Shown here: in pieces, positions 21,802-32,865 of the stretch
How positions within the stretch are numbered: the first letter of the stretch is position 1
Layout of the letters: the number at the start of each line of letters is the position of its first letter
Source: Gnetum montanum
Lineage: Eukaryota > Streptophyta > Gnetopsida > Gnetales > Gnetaceae
Length of the DNA stretch: 40,305 nucleotides
Direction: 5' to 3'
NCBI GenBank assembly: GCA_015680685.1
Contig: MNCI01005012.1
Coordinates: 126,111 to 166,415 of the forward strand
Notes under the pieces: model-generated
Told to the model about the DNA's origin: nothing
Databases searched by the model: none
Seen by the model: the letters and a program-made list of their open reading frames with translations, nothing else
Program-made: the position numbers and the translations under genes

Positions 21802-24591
21802 ATGGTCCCTAAACATGAACAGCAAGGAGGACCCTCCCAAGGTGTGTCCAAATGACCAAGGAGAGGCAAAGACCAAGCATCTCCCAAGGAATGTGCAAAG
21901 TAGGAGGCACAATCATTCAACATTCATCAAGAGCCTTCTGATATTGTGCAATTGGGATAGGTGGAAGGAGGAGTGGCTGAAGTGCTTGAACAGGGATAAC
22001 ATCTCACTTTGTCCCCAAAATGCATGCAAGCAATCCATGAAAGGTCCATGTTAGCAACTATGATCGTGGAACTAAACTTTGAACCTTTTACGGAGTTTAC
22101 TCTTGAAGCTATTAGGGACCAACTTAAAGGATCCCCATTATGGCATATCCTCTCTGAAAGTGGTGCCTGGTACTTAGGAGAGACATACCAATTTTGGCAC
22201 AACAAAGAAGAAGGCACCATAGTTGACATTGGTGGTGTGTTTGTAGATTTTTCCACCAAGGCCATTTCGAAAGTGTTGAATCTTCTGAATACAGGGCCAA
22301 AAGTTGCTCACTTGCCCACTCGCTCCAATGTCGATGTGCAAAAAATTTGGTTGAAAAGGGCGTACAACAAGGAAGATAAGACATATGAAGAATTGATGTT
22401 GGAAAAAAAATATATTTCAAGATTGGTACTTATCACATCTTCCTCATGAAAGGATTGAACAGAATCTCCACATATGCGACCAGAGGAAGCACTATATTGA
22501 TGGGAAAGGCTAAGCTAACCTACCCCACTTATACCTTATGGAGGTTCTGAGGTAGTTTGAGGAACACAAGACAAGGAAGTTTGCATTGCCCTTCCTCTAT
22601 CTCATCAAGAAGCTATGCAGATGTGTTAGAATTCTAGGGTAGACCAATGATGTCCCTAGAAAGGCCCAAAATGCTTCGTTCGCTAAATTGCTGAAGCCAC
22701 TAGCCCCAAGGAAAAGTGCTGGTGAGACACTAGAGATAGAATAAGAATAGATGATGGGGCCCACTATAGCTCAAATTGTAAGGCCTAGCCAACTCCCAAG
22801 AAAAAGGCTCAGTCAACAACGAGAAGCAAGGCCCAACATGAGCTAGCGAGACCAACCGCTGCCACCGCTACAAGATTATCAACCATCGATGAGCCATCTT
22901 AGAGCCATCACTGAGATGGTTAGTTGGGGAAGTCATGATGATGCTAATCTCTTTCGAGTTATTGATGACATCATATAGCCCACAGTTTCTATCGATTGTG
23001 CATAGGGTGAGGTGTCCATTCAAATAGGAGGAGGGGAGACACATTGGTCACAGTAGATTTCAGGGAATGCTGCATCTTTCCAAGTGCAATTAGAAACTAG
23101 TGAAGGGGCCATAGTAGTGGTCATGCAGCACCAAGATGCAATAGGAGCCACCAAAGTGGTCATAGACGACATCAAAGAGTCCTTCAATGTCCCTGTTGTG
23201 CCACTGACAGATTTCACAAGAGCACACGATGCTCAAGCTCTAGCCGGTCCCTCAATGACTCCTGTGAAGCATGAGGATGTTTGTGATTGATTACCGTAGA
23301 TAAGATAAGTAATGATGTCCTTGTTTAACATCCTGTAGGATGTCACAATAACTTAATCAGACCTCATCTCCATCAAGGGGAAGTTGGTCATGGAAAAGAT
23401 CAGGATCAAGCATGCGGAGGTAGAGTTGGAAAGACTCCAAGAGAAGCTCATTGCCCTACAAGCTGCACAGTAGGACCCATCTCAATTCATTTCCGTAGAT
23501 AAAATGGAATCTATCAGAATCAAGAAACTCAATAAATTATTGGAAGATAATAAAAAGGTGGTAGAGGAGAAAAATAAGGTTGATTAGGATGCTTCCAAGG
23601 CACAAGCACAAACATACGTGCATGCCAAAGCACTCAAAGTTTTACAAGAATAGAATAAATAGCTTGTCATGGACAATCCTCGGTTGACCACTGTGGAGAA
23701 ACAAAAGAATGTTCTCGAAGAAAATTTTTAGTAGCTATGAGAACAGTTAGTCAGGGTCAACCAGGACATGAATTGCTTGGCCAAAGAGAATCGAACCCTT
23801 CCAATGGAGGAGGTACATGTAATTCGTTAAAATATGGTCATTGAAATAAGCGTGTGGTAAAATGAGGTCAAGAAACATGAAAAGTTAAAGAACACTTTAG
23901 AGACTAGGTGGGGATGTACAAGCAAGTCATCAAAAAAGAAATCCATATGGCCAAGGACCACATTAACACCTTTAGTGCTCAACACACTGATTGGTGAGCC
24001 ATATTGGACACATATGCATTCATCCACTAGGAAGAGCTAAAAATCTGGGACCTATAGGTATAGGATCATATAGAGTACATGGAATTGGCAAACCTGCGGT
24101 ATGCCAATTTAGCCATGTTAACAACAAGATGCCTAAGAATAGAGCTAGAGAAGTAGGTAGCTACCACCTATGCCAAATGTAAAACTAAATTTGTGAAGCA
24201 TAAGAAAATGTTGCAAAGACTAGAAGTTGCAAATTTTGAGTTAGAGGTGGTTAAGACCAGCTACCAAGGGTAGAAAGATGTTGCGACAGACTTGGCTTGA
24301 CAAATTATAGATTACCAGGACTACAAGAATAAAGCCAAAGCCTACAAGGAGGAATGAAAGCTATTTGTGGCTTGGTACATCAAGGAAAATTAGATGTTCC
24401 TGCAACTACCATGTCCATGGGAAGTGTCGACTCTATCAAACATTGAGGCATCAGCATGGATGGCACAGGACCCTTGAACTAAAGAGGGAAAGCTCCAGGC
24501 ACTCCTTCAAAGCCACTAGATCCTAAAACATGGAGCACAAGATAGGGGGAAGCAACCCATGGAGGAGCCACCACTACTTGGAACCACATGA
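21802..24591 (+). pseudogene. ORF2 of pol-less element: plant-transposon-like domain plus long coiled coil
   Basis: The start chosen is the ATG at 21802 ('MVPKHEQQGGPSQG'), which is in frame with the 146-codon open part 22009-22449. That part contains 'MIVELNFEPFTEFTLEAIRD', 'GTIVDIGGVFVDFSTKAISK' and 'VLNLL', resembling the 'putative plant transposon protein' domain family (v.G..vdfs...In..L.l); this is a pattern-level guess. After a frame change the protein continues through 23084-23290 and then into Lys/Glu-rich heptads: 'KGKLVMEKIRIKHAEVELER', 'LQEKLIALQAAQ', 'IRIKKLNKLLEDNKKVVEEK'. It ends '...KQPMEEPPLLGTT' at a stop at 24589-24591. Numerous stops and at least two frame changes are present. 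Part of the coiled coil and the exact C-terminus recur in copy B, so it was once a real protein. Function unknown. Confidence 0.65.
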
Positions 24592-24763
24592 GTTCCAATA
24601 AAATTTTGTAATTGAAAGTTTATGTTCGTGTCCCAATTTTGTTTTATTTAATTCCCCACTACATTATGAATAAATTCCTGGTTAGTCAATAATCCCATAC
24701 CTATCCACTGTATAATTAATTTGGATTGTTCTCAGTTTGTTTAACTTGAAGATGAGTTTTCAT

Positions 24764-24778
24764 TTAGTCGTGGGGGTA
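24764..24778 (+). promoter_or_regulatory. Polypurine tract of pol-less element
   Basis: 'TTTAGTCGTGGGGGTA' ends exactly at the 3' LTR start. It would prime plus-strand cDNA. Copy B has the same motif next to its LTR (about 39877-39892, opposite strand). Confidence 0.75.
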
Positions 24779-25670
24779 TGATGAACCATGATTTATCAGG
24801 CTTTGATATTGGACCCACGATATTGGATCCACGATATCGAGTACACGATATTATGACCTAAATAATGATATCGGATACATGATATCATGACTCCTGTGTG
24901 GGCCTATAAATACACATGTGGGCACATGGGAAAGTCAGTAAGGAATTAGTTCTTAGTCAGTTAGTTTTTCAGTCATTTGTTAGTTCTGCTCAACCCTTTT
25001 TCCTAGTGCATGCCCATAGTGTGATGATTGTAATTGCACAACACCTTTATTCGAGTGTGACGTACTTGGACATGCACATGAACGGCAATAAAGATTGAAA
25101 TTACTTCATCATTACAGCATTCACTTAGTTTTAGTTGTTTAATTATTATTTATTACTTTCATAATTAATATCTCTCACCCTCATTTCCTATCCCTGTTAT
25201 TAATCATGGAATGAGTACGACTTTACCATGAGCATTTAAGTGTGACTACTTGGTAACCCAGTAGTGTACCTAGGACATGCACTTGGTAATCCTAGTGGTA
25301 GCGGTACATGAGGTCCAAGATGTGTATGGATGATTAAGGAATGGATACTCATCACACTTAGGCTAGCTTGGATTCTCTCCTCCCATTTCCTTATAGTTAG
25401 ATTCTCTCTCTCTCTCCCTTCCTTAGTTCAATTAAATTTATTTTCCATTGCCTCTAGGAGTAGCACTAGTTTAGAACCACATCATACACCTCACTTTGGA
25501 ATAAATCATACATGACAACATAAATACTAATCCAAGTGGGAAGATAGTAAACTACGATCAATGAGTAACTATCTAGATACCATAACTAGCCCGTTTGTGG
25601 AGTTTGACCGGATCATGCATGAATGCTCATATTTGTATGATTGAATGCAGGGATACCTCACCACTCATCA
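24779..25670 (+). repeat. 3' LTR of pol-less element copy A
   Basis: Colinear with 16851-17727, with the same TGATGA...TCATCA ends, GATATC cluster, TATA box (24905-24912), AATAAA (25087-25092) and CT microsatellite (about 25400). One extra palindrome-containing stretch in U3 explains most of the extra length. Confidence 0.92.
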
Positions 25671-25675
25671 ATCTT
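25671..25675. repeat. Target-site duplication ATCTT (right copy)
   Basis: Identical to 16846-16850. Confidence 0.95.
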
Positions 25676-25819
25676 ATTTAAGGATCTTCTTAATATAGGA
25701 TGAACTAAACATGGAATTGGATAAGAATTACATGAAGATGATCTCATCTTATTTAATATAGATTTATAGATGAGGTCTATCTAATTCTATTATGGAACAT
25801 CTAGTCATCATATTCCACA
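25676..25819 (-). repeat. Copia 5' LTR, second part
   Basis: Continues the LTR broken at 16850, matching 11946-12085 ('GAACTAAACATGGAA...' through '...CATATTCCACA'). Confidence 0.9.
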
Positions 25820-26299
25820 CTTTGAACTCTTACATAAGTGGACCCTCTTTTTGCTCATCTAGGCATCATTTCTTGTACACATTTCTCTAACTTATTCTTT
25901 ATTCTCTTCTCAATAAAGTTTTAACTTTTGATTTTTGTATTTAATATAATTAAAGTTATTATTTGTGCATTATTTGAATCTATTCATAGTTTCATGTTTT
26001 TTCATTACTCAATTCCTTGGTTGATCTGTCAAACTAACCAAGGCACCTTGAGTCCCATTTTTATCATAAAGGCCCTAGGGGTTTGGGGTTGAGGAACTAC
26101 CTACACCAAGGATCCTTGGTTCCCATTATAACAATTGAGGTTTTCAGTCATAAAAACCCCATAAGGAAAGGTTTCATAGATGATCCTTCATTCCCATAAT
26201 GTTTGAAACTTAGTTCACTGTAGCACATGTGTGGGGTTCCAATAAAGGACCTTGTCGCAAGATTGAAATTTTACCTTCCTTATTTTGAGGTCATGGAAT
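25820..26299. other. Spacer between copia LTR and gypsy pol
   Basis: No gene is recognisable. The AT-rich sequence includes two imperfect copies of an 'AAGGMWCCTTGRKTCCCATT' motif (about 26040-26060 and 26108-26127). It may be the 3' untranslated end of the minus-strand gypsy element that follows. Confidence 0.4.
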
Positions 26300-27525
26300 T
26301 TTTTGCTGAATGCCTTGTGCACTTCATTTAAAGACAAGACCACCAATATATTTTTTTCTAGCATGTTAAGGTTGATCAGTCTCTCTTTCTATGCTAAACT
26401 CATGTTAAGATAAAGATTGTAGACTATTGAAAGTGTACAAAGCTTGGATTGAATAAGAAGAGTTAGAATTTTTCCATACACTAACTCATAGGAAGAGTAG
26501 CCTATAGGGAGTTTTCATGTTGAGTAGTAGGCCCAAAGGGCATCATTATGTTATGTGCTCTAGTCTCTCCTATATTTGCTAATTATTCTAGTTAAGATCT
26601 TAGTGATATCCCTATTTGTAACCTTAGCTTGACCATTAGCTTAGGGGTGGGTAGGGTATTGTTAGTTTATGTTCTACCCCAAAGCATTGCATGAGATTTT
26701 GAAAGGTGGTGCATATAAAATGAGTATCATTATCAAAAATCAATGCACATGGCACTCCAAACTTGTTTACAACATTTTTTTTGTACAAACTGAGTAAGTG
26801 TGGAAGATGTATAGTCAATGACGGCTATTTCTTCTGCCCATTTCATATAATAGTCAATAACAACTATGATGTATGCCTTTCTATTTAACATGAGTGTGAT
26901 GGGATGCATGAAATCAATGCCCCAAATGTTAAAGGGTTTTAGTTGTTGGATCCACTATTCAGGCCACTCCATTTGAGTGGTCATCCCACCATCACATTGA
27001 TAGTGATCACAAGAGTGGATGAATTGGTGAGAATTCCTAAAGAGTGTTGGCCAATAATACCTTGCCATTAGGATCTTAATGATCATGCATCTTCCAACAT
27101 AGTGGCCCTCACAAAGACCCTCATGAGCATCCTAGAGGATGCATAATTGGTTAGCATCAAGAACACAGCAATGAACTAGGCCATTAATGCACACCTTGTA
27201 AAGGTGTTCGTTGATCTCCATGAAGTGTTTGGCTTGATAAAGAAATTGTTATTTATTTTTGTGGTAGAGCTATTGTGGCATATATTGAGAAGATAAGTGA
27301 GAATGCCATCATACCATTTAGGTTCAATGGGTTCTTATTCATTTATAGCACCAAGAAAGAGGAGTTCATCAAAAAATTGATTAGAAAGTGAGCTCTTCTC
27401 CTTTTTGTTATTGCATCGCAACTAAGAAAAGTGATTAACAACCACATTCTCTATTCTCTTTTGATCTACCATTGTGAAATAAAATTCCTACAAGATCACA
27501 AGCCACTATATAACATAGGGGCTCA
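26300..27525 (-). pseudogene. Ty3/gypsy integrase and RNase H end, left part of an interrupted element
   Basis: Minus-strand reading from 27525: the end of RNase H ('EFYFTMVDQKRIENVVVNHF', family 'EFdl.i.dk.G.eNvVADhLSR'), a spacer, the integrase zinc region ('CVLDANQLCIL', 'AHEGLCEGHYVGR', 'IHSCDHYQC'), then the core: 'FNIWGIDFMHPITLMLNRKA', 'YIIVVIDYYMKWAEEIAVID', 'FGVPCALIFDNDTHF', 'GQAKVTNRDITKILTRIISK', 'NDALWAYYST' and 'YSSYELVYGK'. Stops are scattered. The glutamate normally following 'GQA' is Lys. The other half of the gene lies at 38329-38843, after the Athila-like element inserted inside RNase H. The lineage within Ty3/gypsy is not clear to me. Confidence 0.85.
27521..27525. repeat. 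Target-site duplication GCTCA (left copy)
   Basis: It matches 38329-38333. Removing the insert and one copy joins '...MMS' to 'PYV...' in the RNase H frame of the host element, which confirms the site. Confidence 0.9.
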
Positions 27526-29261
27526 TGACAAGCTAGGCAAAATTTGATGTTGGAATCTTTAAAAAAAATTTCTTGTTCTAGATATTGTCATCTCATTTGT
27601 GATTGACCTGTGAGTCATATCCCATGGAAGAACATTTAAAAAGTCAAAGAAATCATCAAGAAAATAAATAGTTAGAATTGAATCTAATTAAATTCCACAC
27701 TTATGCTTGTCACTCATAAGTAAAATTATAAAATTTCACCCTAACTTCTAACATTAAGCTCAAGAATGAAAATTAATAATTAAATAAAATTGAAATTATA
27801 AATAATAATTGAAGATCACAAAGGAGACTTGCCTAAATTGTAATCCTACCTTGCTATCTCCACAATGCAGAAATTTTAATGATGAATTACAAAAATTTCC
27901 ACAAGGCTCAACAAGTCTTCAACAAAAATCTCAAGAACAATTAATTTCAATTTGATGTGGAATTCATTAGTATCAACTCCTCCTCTCTTATTTTCTCAAA
28001 AGAAATAAAAAAATTGTTTTAATGTGCATGTACAATGCGTTCTCCCCCTTGGTGCCCCTTCCAACTGTGGATCTAGTTTGGATTGGACTATCAAACTAGG
28101 TAGCCTTCCACCACCATCAGAAATGTATGAGAAATTCTATCCCTGCTACAGTCATTCATGCTAAAAACAGAGCTTGATTTTGAATGCTACTGGCAAATGT
28201 GTAGTGAAGTTATAGAAGGAATTTAACAAATTGGAAAGAATGTGTTTTGTGAAGAACCCAATGTAGTTATTGAGTGAAGTTAGGAGATAGCTGTGAAGAG
28301 TCGAGGCAAGGATGCCATCATGGAAAAGAAATAGAAAAAATGTGCTCAAAAATCCTATCATGGTTGTTTTGCTTGCTTGCCATGGGTTGTAGATAAGCTT
28401 GAGCAACAATCTTAACTAGAATATTTTTGATAGCGATCGGTTCACTACATCACACTATGGCTTCTTTGCTGGGAGACCAGATGCTTGAGGGGGAACTCGT
28501 TATTAGATCTGTCAAATTGGTGTACATGACGCATGATCCTACTTCATCTCCTCCATTCATGTTCGAAGACTCCATCTAGTCTGATGATTTGCAGTTGCAC
28601 AGAACTAGTAGTGAGTGTAGTTTTCTCATGCCCATTTCCATTTGCACTGTCATCTTGCTTGTCTGAAGATGCCAAAAAAAAATGCACAAAAAGGGGCCTC
28701 TCTGATGTTGCTACAAATATGAATTGCTTAGATACAAGGGCTAAATTTTATCCATGAAAACCTTTACAGAACCCTTAAAATCCACAACAATAATCCTCTG
28801 TGTCTTCTGGATCTGCTGAATCATTTTTTGAGTATATGGTTGTCATGAAAAACATATCAACTATGAACATGCAGTTCTGCAAGTGATCTAGAGTTTTCAT
28901 GAGAGCTGTTTGATGAAATGCAAGAAGAGAATTTCGAGCTCAGGCCCAGTGCCATTAGTTATAGTTTCCTAATTCTAAAATATAATCTTTATATACTTTA
29001 TATATTATAATATAAACTATAATATTTATGTAATATATATAATATAATGAGGATCACATAAATATAATCTATAATTTCTTTATATAATATATCATATTAA
29101 TCAAACTAAAATAGAATAAACTAATAATAATAAACTAATCCTCATCACTAAACTAAAATATAATAATCATTAATTAAACAATAATTAATAATATAAAATC
29201 AATTAAATTATATGTCTTTGACAAAATACTTATTCAAAATTGAATTAATTTTTGGGGTTCA
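27526..29261 (-). repeat. 3' LTR of Athila-like element (left copy)
   Basis: About 1736 bases, colinear with 36731-38325. It contains roughly 145 extra AT-rich bases (about 29066-29210) that the other LTR lacks. Reading frames inside it are discussed under the right LTR. Confidence 0.9.
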
Positions 29262-29285
29262 AGATAGCCCCCGACTAGCCTGTGG
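29262..29285 (-). promoter_or_regulatory. Polypurine tract of Athila-like element
   Basis: On the minus strand 'GGCTAGTCGGGGGCTATC' lies directly upstream of the left LTR. It closely resembles the 'TAGTCGTGGGGGTA' tract of the pol-less family. Confidence 0.7.
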
Positions 29286-31019
29286 CTAGTGCTTAGTCAT
29301 GAAGGCAAAAGTAAATTAAATTATATTAATGAACTATAAAAAAAATGATAGACGTGCAGTTGTAAACAAAATAAAATTATGCTACTTCTTATTACAAGAT
29401 ATTTTTCTTTTAGGCTAACACATTAATAACATGTAGATAAAAATTAGACTTGTCCATTAAGCAAATGTTGATTAACTAATTATATATGTATGTATATATG
29501 ATTATTCCTCTTTTTGATGATAAATTCTTATTCTTGGATATGAGTCCACATATAACTCAGTTAGGAAGGTCCTACCTAGGATTTCTTGGGCTTAATGTCA
29601 CCTCACAATGTTTACTTCATTAGTTGTAAGAATGTCTTATAACCTCAAGGTTTAAACCTCTCCCATGATTTAAGGATTTAAGATGCATTACTTACATCTA
29701 ACTCATTCGCTAACTTGTTCTTGGTTCAGCTTCTAATTTGGTTATACCCTACTATCATATTGTTTATTACTTGGTTATCTGCCCCCCTAATTAAGCTAAG
29801 GTATGTAACATACTTAGGTTAATTAGCAAAGATAAATTATTAAAAAGAAATAGGATCAAAGGATATACCAAAAGCAAGAATTGCAAAACCTAGGGCAATA
29901 AATAAAAGGCAATATATCAAAAGGTAAAAAAAAATTAGGTAAATAAAAAAACAATAATATGAGAAGTGCAAAACAAAAACAAAGAAAAACCATAATATAA
30001 AAAGTACAAAGAAACATAAGTAAAGTAGCTAAATAACAAAGTAAAAGGAATGATTAGAAGTGAAGATGTCCATTAAGATACCAACTATGGATGAGTGACT
30101 CCTTCATTGTCAATTGGATACCCTAGTTCTAATTTAGTGGCATTGAGACTAAATTGATAATTGGTGCCTAACCCTTAAACACTCTTCTTATAAAAGGGGG
30201 TTCTTGTAGGATGCTTGAAATTGTGAGCTTGGAGCATCACCCCAACTGTAAGGTTTTTGTAGGAGTGGGGCTCAGCTCATGATCGAAGGTTCTTGTGGGG
30301 TCATTTTTGCTTGTTTCTTTTTTTTTTTGAATTATTTCTTGCATTGTATCTAATTTTTTTGCTCTCTTTTTTTTTTCATCAGTCTTTTTTTTTCTCTTAA
30401 TCACAAAAAATTCAATATGTAACTGGCTGCAATCATGAGGTCCTTGTGGAAGCCAATTACATTTTATAAGGGTTTTTCATATGGCTTAATATAGATAGAT
30501 GCCTTTCACTACCAAAGAAGCTAGGTAAAATATAACACACCCTTTCCACCTTAGTGACTCACCCAAGTAAGTATTTGATAGAAATCAAACACTAATAAGC
30601 ATTACCCTAAACTAAGCGATGTAGCTACCTTGACTTATGAATAATGTACTTAAAGAATATTGTTTTAAACTAATGAAATGTATCATGTGTAAGACACTTA
30701 TTAGTCTAAGGCTCACCCTTAGTTGGATTTTGGGTTTAAACCTACCTATTTCAAGGTAGGAGAAGTTTTCCTTCTCCCTTGCATTATAGACATGATGCTA
30801 TTGAATTCTTTATAGTCCCAACTCACAATAGAATGTCCTATTGACCTCTACATTTTTCAAGGTAAAAGTTGTAGACTAAATATAAATCTTTTATTAATTT
30901 ATTTGATGATGAAAGAGTCTAGTTTAGGGGTATATTTAAGAGCTAAGACTTCTAATGAATGGTTTTCATGTAATTCATTTGTACTGGGATAATTTGGATC
31001 ACTTAGCTCTATTAATTTG
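29286..31019 (-). other. 3' non-coding region of Athila-like element
   Basis: No env-like or other ORF is recognisable on either strand. Poly-T runs (about 30316-30390) and AT-rich stretches dominate. A short local repeat around 'GGTTCTTGTAGGATG' / 'GGTTTTTGTAGGAG' occurs at 30200-30290. Confidence 0.5.
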
Positions 31020-32160
31020 TCTTCTCCAGGTTCCTCAATGTGGTGTTGATGATATAACTTAAGTCTCTAACCATTGACTAGGAATGTTGTTGAGGAATCA
31101 TCAATAGGTGATATGAGGATACTTCCATTATCATGGGGTTGAACAACTAAACAAGGGCCTTTCCACCTAGTTAATTTTCATGGAAATTTATGTAATATTA
31201 TATTGTAAAGTAAAAATTTATCACTTTCAAAGAATTTTTTTTTAAAGATACTCTTATCATGTAATGTTTTCATTTGTCTTTTGACAATTCTTTGCTTATT
31301 CAGGGCATGTAGCCTCATTTTGTCAAGTTCATGAAGCTGATTAATTCTAGAGGCTTGGTTCACGTCTTCATCAAAATTAACCTATTGATATTTTAGTCCA
31401 GCTGGTAATAACCATAACTTACCATAAACCAATTGATAAGGTGAATATCCTAAACTTGGTTTATAAGTAATTCTATAAGCCCAAAGTGCATCTTGTAATT
31501 TTTTAGACCAATCATTCCGTTTAGTACATACAATTTTTGTTAAGATATTTAAGATAATTCTATTAGCGTTTTCTACTTGGCCATTTGTTTGTGGATGATA
31601 GGCAGTAGCTATCTTATGTTGGATACCACAAGACTTAAAGAATTTTTCCATGATTTTATTGACAAAATGGGTTCCTTGATCACTAATGACTACCCGTGGA
31701 GTTCTAAAGCATGTTAAAATATTTTCCCTAAAAAATGCTACAACTACCTTTACATCATTTGTTGGGGTGGCTTTTGCTTCTACCCATTTAGTAACATAGT
31801 CAATACAAACCGAAATGTATTAACATCCATTAGATGGTGGAAATGGGCCTAAAAAGTCTATACCCCACACATCAGATGGTTCTGTTATTAAAATTGGTTT
31901 AAGGGGCATTTCATGTCTTTTTGTTATGGGTCCCATTCATTGACATTTATCACACTCTTGCACATACTTATGTGCATCTTTAAAAATTGAGGGCCAAGAA
32001 ATTCCACTTTGAAGGATTTTGATAGCAGTACGTTTGCTATCAAAGTGGCCTTCCCCTAAATCATCATGGCACATTTGTAAAATTTCATGTTGTTTATTTT
32101 CAACCACACATCTTCTTGCTATGTTATCTTTACATATTCTATAGAGGTACAAACTACTTC
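31020..32160 (-). pseudogene. Athila-like integrase
   Basis: In minus-strand order: zinc region 'QHEILQMCHDDLGEGHFDSK' and 'YVQECDKCQ' (HHCC complete), core 'DVWGIDFLGPF', 'VVISDQGTHF', 'TAYHPQTNGQVENANRIILN' and 'LQDALWAYRITYKPSLGYSP', and the C-terminal part 'LDKMRLHALNKQRIVKRQMK', 'FLLYNIILHKFP' to about 31020. All three residues of the DDE triad appear present, unlike the three other integrases in the window. At least one stop lies in the core ('NGC*YIS', near 31820) and another close to the C-terminus. Length of about 380 residues is normal. Confidence 0.85.
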
Positions 32161-32399
32161 AAATGTATTTAGATATGCTACATAAGAAAGATTTTTTTTC
32201 TTCCTTAGTCCAATTGGTAAGAATTTTCATAGTAGTAAGATAGTTGGCTATATCAGCAAACCAAGGATCTTTCTTTGTAGAAAAATGTTGTTCATTAGAA
32301 AATTCATCATGAAAAATTCCTTGTGTTCAATTTTCATTAGGATTTTCTAACCTAGAAAGATTATTTACTACTACATTTTCCCTACCTCTTTTATCTAGA

Positions 32400-32865
32400 A
32401 TAACTAAGTCAAATTCTTGGAGTAATAAATACCATATCATTATTCTTGCATTTTCTATTTTTTTGGTAGCTAAGAATTTAATGGTTGAATGATCAGTATA
32501 TACTCGAGTTTATATCCAATTAAATAATGTCTAAATTTATCTAGAGAATATACTATGGCTAATAGTTCTTTTCCTATAGTTGTATAATTTACTTGGGCTT
32601 GGTCTAAACTTTTGGACACATAATAAATCACTCTTGGTTTATTATCAATGTATTGTTCCAAAACTACCCTTATTGCTGTATCACTAGCGTCACACATTAA
32701 ATTGAATGGATAATCCCAATTAGGTGCATTTAATATAGGAGTTGTGGTTACTCATCTTTTTAGTTCCAAAAATGATTTATGACGATCATTGGTCCAAACA
32801 AATGAAACATCCTTTTCTAGGAGCATATATAGTGGTTTAGAAATTTTTGAGAAATCTTTGATAAA
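32400..32865 (-). pseudogene. Athila-like RNase H
   Basis: The minus strand gives 'FVWTNDR'-like connection residues, then 'LMCDASDTAI', 'VIYYVSKSLDQAQVNYTTIG', 'KELLAIVYSLDKFRHYLIG' and 'YKLEY', matching the family 'CDASd.AvGavL.Q....p..IyYaSktL..AQ.NYtt.EKELLAvV'. The family's Glu of 'tEKE' reads Gly here ('IGKE'). A frame change follows 'YKLEY' at about 32500. Confidence 0.85.

Larger units (their letters stand above)
16851..25670 (+). mobile_element. 8.8-kb LTR retrotransposon with gag-like and coiled-coil ORFs but no pol (copy A)
   Basis: It is bounded by LTRs of 877 and 892 bases that begin TGATGA and end TCATCA, and by a perfect ATCTT duplication, so insertion into the copia LTR is certain. 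A primer-binding site follows the 5' LTR and a polypurine tract precedes the 3' LTR. Inside are a gag-like frame (17861-19744) and a second long frame (21802-24591). I searched the interior by eye in all frames for protease, RT, RNase H and integrase motifs and found none. This makes it a large non-autonomous element of the kind called LARD or TR-GAG. Many stops are TAG or TGA at places where CAG or CGA would fit. By eye the LTRs agree at roughly nine bases in ten. Confidence 0.88.
11709..25819 (-). mobile_element. Ty1/copia LTR retrotransposon, minus strand, interrupted by a nested element
   Basis: Order on the minus strand: LTR, gag, protease, integrase, RT remnant, RNase H, LTR. Protease-integrase-RT-RNase H is the Ty1/copia order. 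The left LTR is 11709-12085 (377 bases). The right LTR is split: 16613-16850 plus 25676-25819, together 382 bases once the duplicated ATCTT is counted once. LTR ends are TG...CA. No target-site duplication is visible around the whole element, so one flank may be rearranged. Stops, a ~31-base duplication and a large RT deletion show it is dead. Its own length without the insert is about 5.3 kb, close to the usual size of a plant copia element. Confidence 0.9.

Noticed and set aside
22124-22420. Minus-strand frame opposite ORF2
   Set aside because: Antisense shadow of the 146-codon ORF2 segment, with no recognisable motif.
11704-25824. Target-site duplication of the copia element
   Set aside because: ATTTA before the left LTR and CTTTG after the right LTR do not match, even allowing small shifts.
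29262-31019. Envelope-like gene expected in some Athila elements
   Set aside because: No open frame of useful length, signal peptide or membrane segment on the minus strand.
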